A stretch of DNA of 64,000 nt from an uncultured Pelagibacteraceae bacterium. Its GTDB lineage: Bacteria > Pseudomonadota > Alphaproteobacteria > Pelagibacterales > Pelagibacteraceae. The notes beneath the pieces were generated by a model. The model ran no database searches, had not been told where the DNA came from, and saw only the letters and a program-made list of their open reading frames with translations. The DNA is taken from contig CACGIZ010000003.1 of NCBI GenBank assembly GCA_902573235.1, forward strand, positions 18,324 through 82,323. Reading direction: 5' to 3'. Numbering within the stretch: position 1 is the stretch's first letter; every line of letters begins with the position of its first letter. Both the position numbers and the translations under genes were made by a program. Shown in pieces: positions 46,277-55,860 of this stretch.

Positions 46277-46870
46277 TTAATTTTTCTGAATTCTTAAATC
46301 ATCCACAAGAAGAATACTTGCTATAACGTCTTGAACATCTTTAATTTTTTTTGCTTCATCTAATACATCTTCTTTTTCATTAGATGTAACCGCAATCCCA
46401 TAAAGATAAATTTTCTTTTTATAAGTATCTATTTGATAGTTAGTTGCTTTAATATTCTTATTCATTATCAGAGCAGTTCTTAATTGTGATGTTATCAAGA
46501 TATCTTTGGCAGATTGTTTAAAATTAAACTCTTCTTTAACTTTAATATCGTTTCTAACTGATCTTACTCCATCTGTTTCCCAAGCCATTTTAGTTAATTT
46601 CAGTTTTTCCTCTGGATCTTCAACTTTTCCGGTCAGAAAAATCCTTCCATCTAAAACTTTTGAATTTATGGAAAATAAGTATTTTTTATCTAACAATAAT
46701 ATTCTAGCAGATAAGTTTTTTTGCATTATTGAGTCATCGATTTGAGTACCTACTGATCTTGGATCAAAAGCCACACTTACTCCAGTTCCAAAAAGTCCTT
46801 TTGATGAGACACCAACACAACCAGATAATAAAACTAATATTGATAATATAATAAAAATTTTATTTTTCAT
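46277..46870 (-). CDS. BON-domain lipoprotein
   Basis: A 197-residue envelope protein. Residues 1-18 are a lipoprotein signal with lipobox LLSGC. Two BON domains follow: about 55-120 (LLDKKYLFSINSKVLDGR, then FLTGKVEDPEEKLKL) and about 125-195 (TSQLRTALIMNKNIKATN, then YLYGIAVTSNEKEDVLDEA), as in OsmY and DolP/YraP, which bind phospholipids and help outer-membrane integrity. It overlaps rsmI by 11 bp; rsmI beside a DolP-like gene is a recurrent proteobacterial neighbourhood. Confidence 0.87.
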   Translation of the reverse strand: MKNKIFIILSILVLLSGCVGVSSKGLFGTGVSVAFDPRSVGTQIDDSIMQKNLSARILLLDKKYLFSINSKVLDGRIFLTGKVEDPEEKLKLTKMAWETDGVRSVRNDIKVKEEFNFKQSAKDILITSQLRTALIMNKNIKATNYQIDTYKKKIYLYGIAVTSNEKEDVLDEAKKIKDVQDVIASILLVDDLRIQKN

Positions 46871-47723
46871 TTTTAAGTTTTAAGCAATAATTGTAAATAT
46901 CTTTATTTGATATTTTTTTGTCTTTATTTATTAGTTTGACAATTTCTTTTATTGTAAATTTATTTATCATTTTGTTAATTATCTTTTTATCTGATTCACC
47001 TAAGGTTTGTGAAGTTTTTTTATTCTTTTTTATTTCTGAAACTATTAAAGTCAATTCTCCTTTTAAATTCAAATTTAAAGACTCAATTTTATCTATTTCT
47101 GATCTTATAAATTCTTCATAATATTTAGTCATTTCTCTACAAATAAGAATTTTTCTTCCTAAGAAATTCTTTTTTAAAAAAGGAATAATTCTATTAATTT
47201 TTTTTGAAGAAATAAAAAAAACTAAACATGCATCTAGACCTGATAAATTTTTCAAATCTTCTTCTAAAATCTTTTTTTTTTCAGGAAAAAAACCGTAAAA
47301 AAAGAACTTTTCAGAGAAACCAGAAATTGACATTGCTGCTGTAACTGATGAAGGTCCAGGAATAGGTAATACATCTATATCATTTTTAATACACTCATTT
47401 ACTAAAATTGAGCCAGGATCTGAAATAGCAGGAGTTCCTGCGTCTGATATTAAAGATATTACAAATCCATCTTTTAAGAGACCCAAAATTTTATTAATAT
47501 TTTTTTTTTCATTAAACTTATGATTTGAAATAAGTTTTGTTTCAATTTCATATTTATTTAATAAATTCTTTGAAACTCTAGTATCTTCACATAATATATA
47601 GTCAGATTTTCTTAATATATCTATAGCTCTAAAAGTAATATCACTTAAATTTCCTATTGGAGTGGAGATTAAATAAAGCCCTTTTTTAATTTCTTTGTTG
47701 TTAGATTGAGAATTTCTGACCAT
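46860..47723 (-). CDS. rsmI: 16S rRNA 2'-O-ribose C1402 methyltransferase
   Basis: Methylates C1402 in the ribosomal decoding centre. The 287-residue tetrapyrrole-methylase-fold protein has LYLISTPIGNLSDITFRA, EDTRVSKNLL, SDAGTPAISDPG and PIPGPSSVTAAMSISGF. The C-terminal tail is Lys-rich with NKDKKISNKDIYNYCLKL. It is divergent from the LppC-like gene over 32 bp. Confidence 0.95.
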   Translation of the reverse strand: MVRNSQSNNKEIKKGLYLISTPIGNLSDITFRAIDILRKSDYILCEDTRVSKNLLNKYEIETKLISNHKFNEKKNINKILGLLKDGFVISLISDAGTPAISDPGSILVNECIKNDIDVLPIPGPSSVTAAMSISGFSEKFFFYGFFPEKKKILEEDLKNLSGLDACLVFFISSKKINRIIPFLKKNFLGRKILICREMTKYYEEFIRSEIDKIESLNLNLKGELTLIVSEIKKNKKTSQTLGESDKKIINKMINKFTIKEIVKLINKDKKISNKDIYNYCLKLKNEK

Positions 47724-47755
47724 AATTACAAATTAAATATTATAATATCATTAAA

Positions 47756-48910
47756 ATGAGTAAATTTTTTAAAATTCTTTTGTTATTTTTTTTAAGTCTG
47801 TTCAATTTTTATTTCTTACCAGTTTTAGCTGAAGAAAAAATAAAGATTGGTCTATTAGTGCCTACAACAGGAGACAATAAGAATTTAGGACAACAAATAA
47901 TTAAATCTGCTAGAATTGCATTAAAAGAAATTGGAAGTGAAAAAATAGAAATTTATCTAAAAGATACGAACTCAGATCCTAATAAAGCTTTGAAATCTGC
48001 AACCGAGTTAAAAGATATGGGTATAAAAGTTGTTATAGGTCCAATTTTTTACGAAAGTTTGATTTATCTTGAAGAAGTTCCGGAAGTTACCTTTTTGTCT
48101 CTAACTAATAAAACAGTTAATTTGCCTAGTAACGTTATTAGCGCAGGTATAAATGCGACCTCCCAATTAAATACAATTAAAAAATTTATTGAAAATAATG
48201 AAATTAAAAAGACAATTTTTTTGACACCTAAACTGGATTATGAAATTGAAATAAAAAAAGCAATCAAACAATCTAAATTAAAAGTTAACAAACATTATAT
48301 ATATGATATTGAGCCTACAAAACTAACAGCTCAAATTGAAAAAATTACTAATTATAAGATTAGGAAACAAAATTTAGATGATGAAATTAGAAGAGTTGAA
48401 AATTCAAATCTCATCGATAAAGAAAAACAATTAGAAAAATTAAACAAAAGATATACGATTGGAAATGTAAATTTTGACTCTGTGATTATTTCTGATTTCG
48501 ATCAAAATCTTAAAAGTGTAATCACTTCTCTTTTATACACTGATGTTTCACCGAAAAATAAATATTTTATCGTTTTTAATCAATGGTTTGATGAAAGTAT
48601 AATTAATGAAAAAAACCTTCAGCCAATATATTACCCTTCTGTTAATAAAAAAAACCTACAGGACTTTGAAAATAAATTTAATAAAGAATTTAAAGAAATT
48701 CCTAATCATTTATCATTGTTAAGTTATGATTTAATTGGATTAGTTTATTATCTATCTTTAAAAAATGATTTAATAAATAAAGAGAAAATTTTTAAAGAAG
48801 AAAATTCTTTTAAAGGCAAAATTGGAATTTTTGATATAGAAAATAATAAAATTAATCACAGACTAAATTTCTATCAAATTTCAGATGGAGAACTTAAAGA
48901 AATTTTTTAA
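47756..48910 (+). CDS. LppC/LpoA-like periplasmic-binding-fold protein
   Basis: A 384-residue exported protein with signal peptide 1-25 and a type-1 periplasmic binding fold: KIKIGLLVPTTGDNKNLGQQ, ALKEIGSEKIEIYLKDTNSD, VVIGPIFYESL. This is the penicillin-binding-protein activator (LppC/LpoA) or branched-chain amino-acid receptor family. No ABC permease is adjacent, and the position next to rsmI is the usual one of the lpoA gene, which favours peptidoglycan synthesis control. No lipobox Cys is visible. It overlaps the convergent rdgB by 17 bp. Confidence 0.8.
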   Translation: MSKFFKILLLFFLSLFNFYFLPVLAEEKIKIGLLVPTTGDNKNLGQQIIKSARIALKEIGSEKIEIYLKDTNSDPNKALKSATELKDMGIKVVIGPIFYESLIYLEEVPEVTFLSLTNKTVNLPSNVISAGINATSQLNTIKKFIENNEIKKTIFLTPKLDYEIEIKKAIKQSKLKVNKHYIYDIEPTKLTAQIEKITNYKIRKQNLDDEIRRVENSNLIDKEKQLEKLNKRYTIGNVNFDSVIISDFDQNLKSVITSLLYTDVSPKNKYFIVFNQWFDESIINEKNLQPIYYPSVNKKNLQDFENKFNKEFKEIPNHLSLLSYDLIGLVYYLSLKNDLINKEKIFKEENSFKGKIGIFDIENNKINHRLNFYQISDGELKEIF

Positions 48911-49496
48911 TTTTTTTAAAAGCTTTATATCTATGATCTAATCTGCATTTTTGCAATGGTTTCATTTCAGCAAATGTTTTTTTGCTTTTATTGGGAATAA
49001 AAATTGGATCATAGCCAAAACCGTTTTTACCCTTAGGAGTGTTTGAAATTTTACCCTCAACAATTCCTAATACACATGCAATTTTTTTTTTCAAAAAACT
49101 TAAGGATAAAGCACAAACAAAACGAGCTTTAATTTTTTTATTCTTCCATTTTTTGTCTTTTTTATTTAATTCTCTATAAACTCTTTTAATTGCTTTGTTA
49201 AAATCTGAATTAGCACCACCCCATCTAGCAGAAAAAATTCCGGGTTTTTTATTTAACAGATCAATTTCTAATCCTGAATCATCTGCTAAACAGATAAGAT
49301 TGGTTTTACTTGAAAAATAATTTGATTTAATTAATGAATTTTGCTGAAAAGTTTTACCATTTTCCTTGGGACTTTTAAGTTTAAACCTAGCAGTGGAATA
49401 TGTTTTGATATATTTAGGTAATAAATCCCTTATTTCTCTCAATTTTCCTTTGTTATTTGTGCCTATAAGTAATTTTTTAATTTTTTTATTTTGCAT
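48894..49496 (-). CDS. rdgB: XTP/dITP pyrophosphatase (RdgB/HAM1)
   Basis: Removes non-canonical purine nucleotides ITP, dITP and XTP. The 200-residue protein has LLIGTNNKGKLREI, the substrate site LADDSGLEIDLLNKKPG followed by FSARWGG, and NGFGYDPIFIP near 155. It is divergent from grpE with 36 bp between starts. rph and hrcA, common neighbours of this gene pair, are absent. Confidence 0.94.
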   Translation of the reverse strand: MQNKKIKKLLIGTNNKGKLREIRDLLPKYIKTYSTARFKLKSPKENGKTFQQNSLIKSNYFSSKTNLICLADDSGLEIDLLNKKPGIFSARWGGANSDFNKAIKRVYRELNKKDKKWKNKKIKARFVCALSLSFLKKKIACVLGIVEGKISNTPKGKNGFGYDPIFIPNKSKKTFAEMKPLQKCRLDHRYKAFKKIKKFL

Positions 49497-49532
49497 CTAG
49501 AAATTTTAAATTTTCTTACCATATATTTTGTA

Positions 49533-50174
49533 ATGGAAAAAGAACAAAACCAAAAAACAGAAGATAATACCCAAATTGAAAATAAAGATGACGAAGTCAT
49601 CAATGAAACATCTAATAACAAACCTGATAACAACTTAGATACTAAACAAGAAGAAACAGAAATAAAACCTGAAGATAAAATTAGAGAATTAGAAGATAAA
49701 TTAGCAAGAACTTTTGCTGAAATGGAAAATCAAAGACGAAGATTTGAAAAAGAGCGAGAAGAAGCCTATGAATATGGTGGTTTTAATTTTGCGAAAGAAG
49801 CTTTAAATCTAATTGATAATCTAGAAAGATCAAAACAAATTTTACAAAATGACGAAACTCTAAAAAACTCCGATGCATTAAAAAAAATACTTGAACACTT
49901 TGATATAATTTACAAAGATATACTTTCAGTATTTTCCAAAAATAATATTAAACCTATAGATTGTTTAAATAAAAAGTTAGACCCAAATTTTCATCAAGCA
50001 ATGATGGAAATTGATGATGATCAAAAAGAGCCCGGGACTATTATCCAAGAAATACAAAAAGGCTTTACTATAAAGGATAGGTTGTTGCGACCTTCCTTAG
50101 TTGGGGTATCAAAGAAAACAGAAAAAAAAGACCCAAATACTGAGGAAAATAAAGAAAATTTTGAAAATAAATAA
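49533..50174 (+). CDS. grpE: Nucleotide exchange factor GrpE
   Basis: Releases ADP from DnaK. From the ATG at 49533 it has 213 residues: a long acidic, disordered N-terminus (1-60), a coiled coil (about 62-110; LEDKLARTFAEMENQRRR), and a beta-wing C-domain with DPNFHQAMMEIDDDQKEPGT and GFTIKDRLLRPSLVGVSK. An in-frame ATG at 49491 would add a hydrophobic 14-residue stretch foreign to the family and overlap rdgB. dnaK follows after a 61-bp gap that carries its own promoter. Confidence 0.95.
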   Translation: MEKEQNQKTEDNTQIENKDDEVINETSNNKPDNNLDTKQEETEIKPEDKIRELEDKLARTFAEMENQRRRFEKEREEAYEYGGFNFAKEALNLIDNLERSKQILQNDETLKNSDALKKILEHFDIIYKDILSVFSKNNIKPIDCLNKKLDPNFHQAMMEIDDDQKEPGTIIQEIQKGFTIKDRLLRPSLVGVSKKTEKKDPNTEENKENFENK

Positions 50175-50186
50175 TGAAAACACCAA

Positions 50187-50214
50187 CTTGTAGAATTAAA
50201 TTTAACCCCTATAT
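50187..50214 (+). promoter_or_regulatory. Candidate RpoH (sigma32) heat-shock promoter of dnaK
   Basis: CTTG at 50187-50190, exactly 17 bp, then CCTATAT at 50208-50214. This fits the alphaproteobacterial sigma32 pattern CTTG-N17-CYTATnT. Transcription would start near 50221, 15 bp before the dnaK ATG, giving a very short leader. It would let dnaK-dnaJ be induced independently of grpE. Confidence 0.55.
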
Positions 50215-50235
50215 GAAGGATGAGAAATAAAAAAA

Positions 50236-52161
50236 ATGAGCAAAATAATTGGAATAGATTTAGGAACAACTAACTCTTGTGTGGCTATTATGGAAGGTAG
50301 TCAGGCAAAAGTATTGGAAAACGCTGAAGGTGCAAGAACTACACCATCAGTAGTAGCTTTCACTGAAGATAATGAAAAATTAATTGGTCAACCTGCAAAA
50401 AGACAAGCAGTTACAAATCCTGAAAATACAATTTTCGCTGTCAAAAGATTAATTGGAAGAAACTTTGAAGACCCCACGGTAAAAAAAGATATTGAGGCTG
50501 CACCATTTAAAATTGTAAATTCTGAAAAAGGAGATGCATGGATTGAGGCTAAAGGGGAGAAATATTCACCATCACAAATCTCTGCTTTCATTTTACAAAA
50601 AATGAAAGAAACAGCAGAAAAATATTTAGGACAACCAGTATCAAAAGCAGTGATAACTGTTCCAGCATACTTTAATGATGCGCAAAGACAAGCAACTAAG
50701 GATGCAGGTAAAATTGCTGGTCTTGAAGTGTTAAGAATTATTAATGAACCTACTGCTGCATCTCTTGCATATGGTTTAGATAAAAAACAAAACAAAAAAA
50801 TAGCAGTGTATGACTTAGGAGGAGGGACATTCGATGTTTCAATTCTTGAATTAGGTGATGGTGTTTTTGAAGTTAAATCTACAAATGGCGATACTTTTTT
50901 AGGTGGAGAGGATTTTGACAATGCAATTGTAGAGTACTTAATTGGTGAATTCAAAAAAGATAGTGGTATTGATTTAAAATCAGATAAACTTGCTTTACAA
51001 AGATTAAAAGAAGCTGCAGAAAAAGCTAAAATAGAATTATCTGCTGCTGAGCAAACTGACATCAATCTTCCATTTATAACAGCTGATAAGACTGGTCCTA
51101 AACATATCAATTTAAAAATGACTAGAGCTAAACTTGAAGCTTTAGTGGAAGACTTAATTGCTAGAACAATCCCACCCTGCAAAACAGCTTTAAAAGATGC
51201 TGGTATTTCAGCAAGTGATGTTGATGAGGTAGTTATGGTTGGTGGTATGACTAGAATGCCGAAAGTAATAAATGAAGTTAAAAATTTCTTTGGTAAAGAA
51301 CCAAATAAAAGTGTTAATCCTGATGAAGTTGTTGCAATGGGCGCAGCAATACAAGCAGGTGTGCTACAAGGAGATGTTAAGGATGTTCTATTGTTGGATG
51401 TAACACCTTTGTCACTTGGAATTGAGACACTTGGAGGTGTATCTACAAAATTAATTGAAAAAAATACTACTATTCCAACCAAAAAAAGTCAGGTTTTTTC
51501 TACTGCTGAAGATAACCAACCTGCAGTTTCAATTAGAGTTCTTCAGGGAGAAAGAGAAATGGCCACAGACAATAAATTATTAGGAAATTTTGAGCTAGTT
51601 GGTATCGCTCCAGCTCCTAGAGGAGTTCCACAAATTGAAGTGACTTTTGACATCGATGCTAATGGAATAGTTAATGTTTCAGCTAAAGATAAAGGCACTG
51701 GAAAAGAACAAAAAATTCAAATTCAAGCATCTGGTGGATTAAGTGATGAAGAAATTGAAAAAATGGTTAAAGATGCAGAAGCAAACAAAGAAGCAGATAA
51801 AAAGAAAAGAGAGTCAGTTGATGTTAGAAATCAAGCTGATACTTTAATTCATTCAACAGAAAAAAATCTAAAAGAACACGGTTCTAAAATTTCTGATGCT
51901 GAGAAAAAAGCCATTGAAGATGGCTCAGCTGCATTAAAAGAATCTCTAAAAGGTGAAGATATAGAAGATATAAAAAAGAAAACAGAAACACTTGTCCAAG
52001 CTTCAATGAAACTTGGTGAGGCAATTTATAAATCACAACAAAACACGAAACCAGAGTCTAATAAAGATGATGGTAAAGATGAAAAGGGAAAAAAAGACGA
52101 TAATGTTGTTGATGCGGATTTTGAGGAAGTAAAAGACGAAAATAAAGAAAAAAGCGCTTAA
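50236..52161 (+). CDS. dnaK: Chaperone DnaK (Hsp70)
   Basis: ATP-dependent chaperone. The 641-residue protein has the nucleotide-binding domain ([44 protein letters not shown]), the linker [19 protein letters not shown] near 380-400, the substrate-binding domain and a helical lid, ending in a charged tail [16 protein letters not shown] that contains the DxxFEEV tail motif. It is followed 28 bp later by dnaJ. Composition is less AT-rich than its surroundings, as expected for high expression. Confidence 0.99.
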   Translation: MSKIIGIDLGTTNSCVAIMEGSQAKVLENAEGARTTPSVVAFTEDNEKLIGQPAKRQAVTNPENTIFAVKRLIGRNFEDPTVKKDIEAAPFKIVNSEKGDAWIEAKGEKYSPSQISAFILQKMKETAEKYLGQPVSKAVITVPAYFNDAQRQATKDAGKIAGLEVLRIINEPTAASLAYGLDKKQNKKIAVYDLGGGTFDVSILELGDGVFEVKSTNGDTFLGGEDFDNAIVEYLIGEFKKDSGIDLKSDKLALQRLKEAAEKAKIELSAAEQTDINLPFITADKTGPKHINLKMTRAKLEALVEDLIARTIPPCKTALKDAGISASDVDEVVMVGGMTRMPKVINEVKNFFGKEPNKSVNPDEVVAMGAAIQAGVLQGDVKDVLLLDVTPLSLGIETLGGVSTKLIEKNTTIPTKKSQVFSTAEDNQPAVSIRVLQGEREMATDNKLLGNFELVGIAPAPRGVPQIEVTFDIDANGIVNVSAKDKGTGKEQKIQIQASGGLSDEEIEKMVKDAEANKEADKKKRESVDVRNQADTLIHSTEKNLKEHGSKISDAEKKAIEDGSAALKESLKGEDIEDIKKKTETLVQASMKLGEAIYKSQQNTKPESNKDDGKDEKGKKDDNVVDADFEEVKDENKEKSA

Positions 52162-52189
52162 CTGACATCTATTTGTCCAGGTTATTTAA

Positions 52190-53329
52190 ATGGCTAAAAG
52201 AGACTATTATGATGTCCTAGGTGTTAACAAAAGTGCAAGTCCCGAAGAACTAAAATCTGCTTATCGAAAACTTGCTGTAAAATACCATCCAGATAAAAAT
52301 CCTGGAGATAAATCAGCTGAAGATAAATTTAAAGAAGCCAGTGAAGCATACGGAGTATTATCCGATAAATCTAAAAAAGAAAACTACGATAATTTCGGAC
52401 ATGCTGCTTTTGAGAATGGTGGTGGAGGCCAAGGTGGGTTTGGAGGATTTGGAGGATTTAGTGGTGCAGATTTTTCAGATATTTTTGAAGATTTTTTTGG
52501 TGATTTTGGTGGAGGGGGTAGAAGAGGTTCAAGAGGTCGAAGTTCAAATAACAGAGGTTCTGATTTAAGATATGATTTATCAATCACGCTAGAGGAAGCG
52601 TATTTAGGAAAAAAACAAAACATACAATTCTCAACATCAGAAAAATGTAATACTTGTAAAGGAAATGGATCAAAACCCGGTACTAGTCCTGACAGATGTA
52701 CTTATTGTGGAGGAAATGGAAGGGTAAGATCTAATCAAGGTTTTTTTACAGTTCAACAAACATGTCCTCAATGCGCTGGAAGTGGAGAGGAAATTACAAA
52801 TCCTTGCACGGATTGTAATGGTCAAGGAAATAAACAAGCTTCTAAAAAAATATCAGTAACTATACCAAAAGGCGTAGATGACGGTACAAGAATTAGACTC
52901 GCTGGAAAAGGTGAGGCTGGAAGTAGAGGTGGAGCAAGTGGAGACTTATACTTATTTATAAATGTAAAATCTCATGAATTGTTTAAAAGGTCTGATGTTA
53001 ATTTATTTTTTGAATTTCCAATTTCTATAGCTGATGCTGCACTTGGAACTACTATAGAAATTCCAACAATTGATGGTAAAAAAGCAAAAATCAAGATACC
53101 AGATGGCACTCAAGATGGTAAACAATTTAGATTAAAAGGTAAAGGGATGCCTTTTATGAGACGAGGCGATTATGGAGATCTATATGTGCAAGTTAAAACA
53201 GAAGTTCCAGTTTTTCTTAATAAAGAACAAAAAGAATTATTAGAAAGATTTAGAAAAATAGAAAATGAAAAATCAAATCCAAGCATAAAAAAATTTTTTC
53301 AAAAAGCTAAAAGTTTTTGGAATAGTTAA
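52190..53329 (+). CDS. dnaJ: Chaperone DnaJ (Hsp40, type I)
   Basis: Co-chaperone stimulating DnaK ATPase. The 379-residue protein has the J domain with YHPDKNPGD (HPD at about 33-35), a Gly/Phe-rich region (about 75-120), a zinc domain with four CxxCxGxG motifs ([32 protein letters not shown]), and C-terminal peptide-binding domains. All type I elements are present. A small membrane-protein gene follows after 3 bp. Confidence 0.98.
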   Translation: MAKRDYYDVLGVNKSASPEELKSAYRKLAVKYHPDKNPGDKSAEDKFKEASEAYGVLSDKSKKENYDNFGHAAFENGGGGQGGFGGFGGFSGADFSDIFEDFFGDFGGGGRRGSRGRSSNNRGSDLRYDLSITLEEAYLGKKQNIQFSTSEKCNTCKGNGSKPGTSPDRCTYCGGNGRVRSNQGFFTVQQTCPQCAGSGEEITNPCTDCNGQGNKQASKKISVTIPKGVDDGTRIRLAGKGEAGSRGGASGDLYLFINVKSHELFKRSDVNLFFEFPISIADAALGTTIEIPTIDGKKAKIKIPDGTQDGKQFRLKGKGMPFMRRGDYGDLYVQVKTEVPVFLNKEQKELLERFRKIENEKSNPSIKKFFQKAKSFWNS

Positions 53330-53332
53330 CAA

Positions 53333-53500
53333 ATGAATTTAGAACAGATAATGCCCGCTATTTTCTTAATAGCAGTTTTAATTTTAGTTCTTCCAGGTTT
53401 CTTAAGTTCTAATTCAAAACCAAAACAATTTATTAAAAACTTATTTATTTGGTCTATAATTGTTGTCTCTATTGTGATAATTACATATCTTATCTTTTAA
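53333..53500 (+). CDS. Small two-helix membrane protein between dnaJ and dapB
   Basis: A 55-residue reading frame beginning MNLEQIMPAIFLIAVLILVL. It has one helix at about 6-23, a polar loop SSNSKPKQFIKN, and a second helix at about 37-55. It starts 3 bp after dnaJ and its TAA overlaps the dapB ATG as TAATG, so it is positioned for coupled translation. I recognise no family. The tight fit and good helix pattern make it a likely real gene. Confidence 0.65.
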   Translation: MNLEQIMPAIFLIAVLILVLPGFLSSNSKPKQFIKNLFIWSIIVVSIVIITYLIF

Positions 53501-54276
53501 TGAAAAAAATAAATTTAGCTATCACTGGATGTTTAGGGCGGATGGGTCAACAGATAATTAAATCAGTAAAAAATGATAAAAACTTTAAATTGGTAGCAAT
53601 TACTGAAGGTAAAAGAATAAATAAAAAAATTAATGGGGTCAAAATAGATATAAACACCGAACAAACATTTAAAAAAGCAAATCTAATAATTGATTTTACA
53701 GTGCCGAAATGCACTTTTCAGATTTTAAGAATAGCAACAAAATTAAAAAAAAGAGTAGTAATTGGAACTACTGGATTTACCAAAAAAGAAGAAAATTTGA
53801 TAAAAGAATTTTCAAAAAAAATCCCAATTTTAAAAGCAGGAAATATGAGTTTAGGTATTAACCTTTTAATGTATCTAACAGAAATTACTTCTAGTTCCCT
53901 TGGAAAAAATTTCTTAAGTAAAATATATGAAATTCATCATAAACATAAAAAAGACTACCCTTCTGGTACTGCATTAATGTTGGGGAAAGGAATAGCTGTC
54001 GGAAAAAAAAGGAACTTTTATAGCCTTATTGGAAAAAAATATTTAAATAAAAAAAGTTTTCCTTATGGAAGTAAAATTAATTTCAACTCTGTAAGAAAAG
54101 GTGAAATTATTGGAGAACATGAAGTAAAATTCTCAAGTGGAAAGGAAATAATAACTTTAAACCATGAAGCTTTTGATAGAGCTTTATATTCAGAAGGCGC
54201 CTTATCAGCCGCGAAATGGCTGATGAGTAAAAAACCAGGCCTATACTCTATGAGAGACCTTATGAATTTCAAATAA
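53500..54276 (+). CDS. dapB: 4-hydroxy-tetrahydrodipicolinate reductase
   Basis: NAD(P)H-dependent step of diaminopimelate/lysine synthesis, upstream of LysA. From the ATG at 53500 it has 258 residues, starting KKINLAITGCLGRMGQQI (cofactor loop), then VVIGTTGF, KAGNMSLGINLL and the signature EIHHKHKKDYPSGTAL with the catalytic His and Lys. A longer reading from 53449 runs through the small membrane-protein gene and adds no family sequence. The last base overlaps the nth start codon (TAATG). Confidence 0.96.
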   Translation: MKKINLAITGCLGRMGQQIIKSVKNDKNFKLVAITEGKRINKKINGVKIDINTEQTFKKANLIIDFTVPKCTFQILRIATKLKKRVVIGTTGFTKKEENLIKEFSKKIPILKAGNMSLGINLLMYLTEITSSSLGKNFLSKIYEIHHKHKKDYPSGTALMLGKGIAVGKKRNFYSLIGKKYLNKKSFPYGSKINFNSVRKGEIIGEHEVKFSSGKEIITLNHEAFDRALYSEGALSAAKWLMSKKPGLYSMRDLMNFK

Positions 54277-54929
54277 TGAATGAAGTTCAAAAAGCCAAAA
54301 TAATTCATAGAATTTTAAATAAGATTTATCCAAATATTAAAGTTCCTCTGAAAAGTAGAAACGTTTTTACATTATTAATTTCTGTTTTACTTTCTGCTCA
54401 GTGCACCGATGTAAATGTAAATAATGTAACAAAAAATATTTATCCAAAATATTATAAACCACATCATTTTAAAAAATTAGGAAGAAAAAAAATTGAAAAA
54501 TTAATTAAAAAGATTGGTATTTTTAGAATTAAAGCGAAAAGTATTTATAATCTCTCAAAATTATTGATTGAGAAACATAGGGGTAAAGTTCCAAAAACTT
54601 TTGAAGAATTAGAAAAACTTCCTGGTGTTGGTCATAAAACAGCGAGTGTAGTAATGTCTCAAGGATTTGGACATCCTGCATTTGCTATTGATACGCATAT
54701 TCATAGGTTAGCTCAAAGATGGGGTTTAACAAATGGAAAGAACGTTACACAGACCGAAAAGGATTTAAAGAGACTGTTTCCCAAGAAAGATTGGAACAAA
54801 CTTCATTTACAAATAATCTATTATGGAAGAGAATATTGTAAAGCTCGAGATTGTTATGGATTAACTTGTAAAATCTGTACCACTTGTTATCCTAAAAGAA
54901 AAAAACCTCTAATTACAAAAAAAGCATAA
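54276..54929 (+). CDS. nth: Endonuclease III
   Basis: DNA glycosylase/AP lyase for oxidised pyrimidines. The 217-residue protein has the helix-hairpin-helix LEKLPGVGHKTASVV with the catalytic Lys, and AFAIDTHIHRLAQRWG with the catalytic Asp. The C-terminal cluster region reads CKARDCYGLTCKICTTC: the usual C-x6-C-x2-C-x5-C spacing is altered, with five cysteines, so cluster ligation must differ or use a subset. Together with mutM, it gives oxidative base repair in this window. Confidence 0.93.
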   Translation: MNEVQKAKIIHRILNKIYPNIKVPLKSRNVFTLLISVLLSAQCTDVNVNNVTKNIYPKYYKPHHFKKLGRKKIEKLIKKIGIFRIKAKSIYNLSKLLIEKHRGKVPKTFEELEKLPGVGHKTASVVMSQGFGHPAFAIDTHIHRLAQRWGLTNGKNVTQTEKDLKRLFPKKDWNKLHLQIIYYGREYCKARDCYGLTCKICTTCYPKRKKPLITKKA

Positions 54930-54930
54930 A

Positions 54931-55860
54931 ATGAAAATTCTCGGTATTGGAAATGCAATCGTTGATGTAATTTGTAAGGTAAATGAAAATTTCATTTCGA
55001 AAAATAACTTAACTAAAGGTACAATGAAGTTAATTTTTGAGGAAAATGAGTTTCAAAATTTACTTTCTGATTTAAAAATTGAGAGAACAATTTCAGGTGG
55101 TTCGGTTGCAAACTCGATTGTAGGTTTATCTCAACTTGGTGATGAAGTGGGATTTATAGGAAAAATTTCAGATGATGATTTAGGTGATAAATATGAGGTA
55201 GGCTTAAAAAATGAAAATGTTAAATATTTTTACTCTAAAAAAAAAGAAAAACTTCCAACTGGAACATGCTTAATATTGGTCACACCTGATTCAGAACGAA
55301 CGATGTGTACCTTTCTAGGTACAGCCGGTCAAATTAATGAGGATGATATTAATTTAGACGCATTAAATAAAAGTGAATTAATTTTTTTAGAGGGTTATCT
55401 ATGGGATGAAGGAAACCCTAAAAGAGCATTTGAAAAGGCTATCAAAAATTCAAAAAAAGTTGCAATGTCACTCTCTGATAAATTTTGTGTAGAGAGACAC
55501 AAACCGCATTTTTTAAATCTCGTTAAAAATAAATTAGATATCATATTTGCAAATGAAGAGGAGATTATGTCTTTAATTGATACTAATAATTTTGATGAGG
55601 TAATAAATTTTGCAAAAGAAATTAATAAACACTTAATAATTACTCGTGGAGAAAAAGGAGCTATTTCAGTTTTACATAATAAAATTTCAGAAATAGGAGT
55701 AAAAAATAATTTAAAAATTGTAGATTTAACTGGAGCCGGAGATTTATTTGCTGCAGGATACCTTCACGAGTTAATAAAAAACTCATCACCAAAAAAATGC
55801 TTGGAAAAAGGAACTGAACTTTCGTCAAGAATAATTCAACAAATTGGTGCTAGATTTTAA
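54931..55860 (+). CDS. PfkB-family kinase (adenosine kinase-like)
   Basis: A 309-residue ribokinase-fold kinase. It has the N-terminal GIGNAIVDVICKV, substrate-site ISGGSVANSIVGLSQLG, ANEEEIMSL, and the C-terminal PfkB signature DLTGAGDLFAAGYLHEL with the catalytic Asp. The closest pattern is the bacterial adenosine-kinase-like group (long lid, GGSVANS), but sugar substrates are possible. Its 3' end overlaps by 11 bp a tiny ArfA-like gene on the other strand. Confidence 0.87.
   Translation: MKILGIGNAIVDVICKVNENFISKNNLTKGTMKLIFEENEFQNLLSDLKIERTISGGSVANSIVGLSQLGDEVGFIGKISDDDLGDKYEVGLKNENVKYFYSKKKEKLPTGTCLILVTPDSERTMCTFLGTAGQINEDDINLDALNKSELIFLEGYLWDEGNPKRAFEKAIKNSKKVAMSLSDKFCVERHKPHFLNLVKNKLDIIFANEEEIMSLIDTNNFDEVINFAKEINKHLIITRGEKGAISVLHNKISEIGVKNNLKIVDLTGAGDLFAAGYLHELIKNSSPKKCLEKGTELSSRIIQQIGARF

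Noticed and set aside
49491..49532. Extended grpE start and a possible sigma32 site before grpE
   Set aside because: The extension is hydrophobic and foreign to GrpE. The best sigma32-like match there is CTAG, 18 bp, CCATATA, with a wrong -35 core, so it was not called.
50388..51482. 364-codon open frame antisense to dnaK
   Set aside because: The composition mirrors dnaK codons, it has no family motif, and long antisense frames are common opposite well-expressed genes with biased codons.
53449..53499. Extended dapB start
   Set aside because: It overlaps the small membrane-protein gene in another frame; the family N-terminus begins at 53500.
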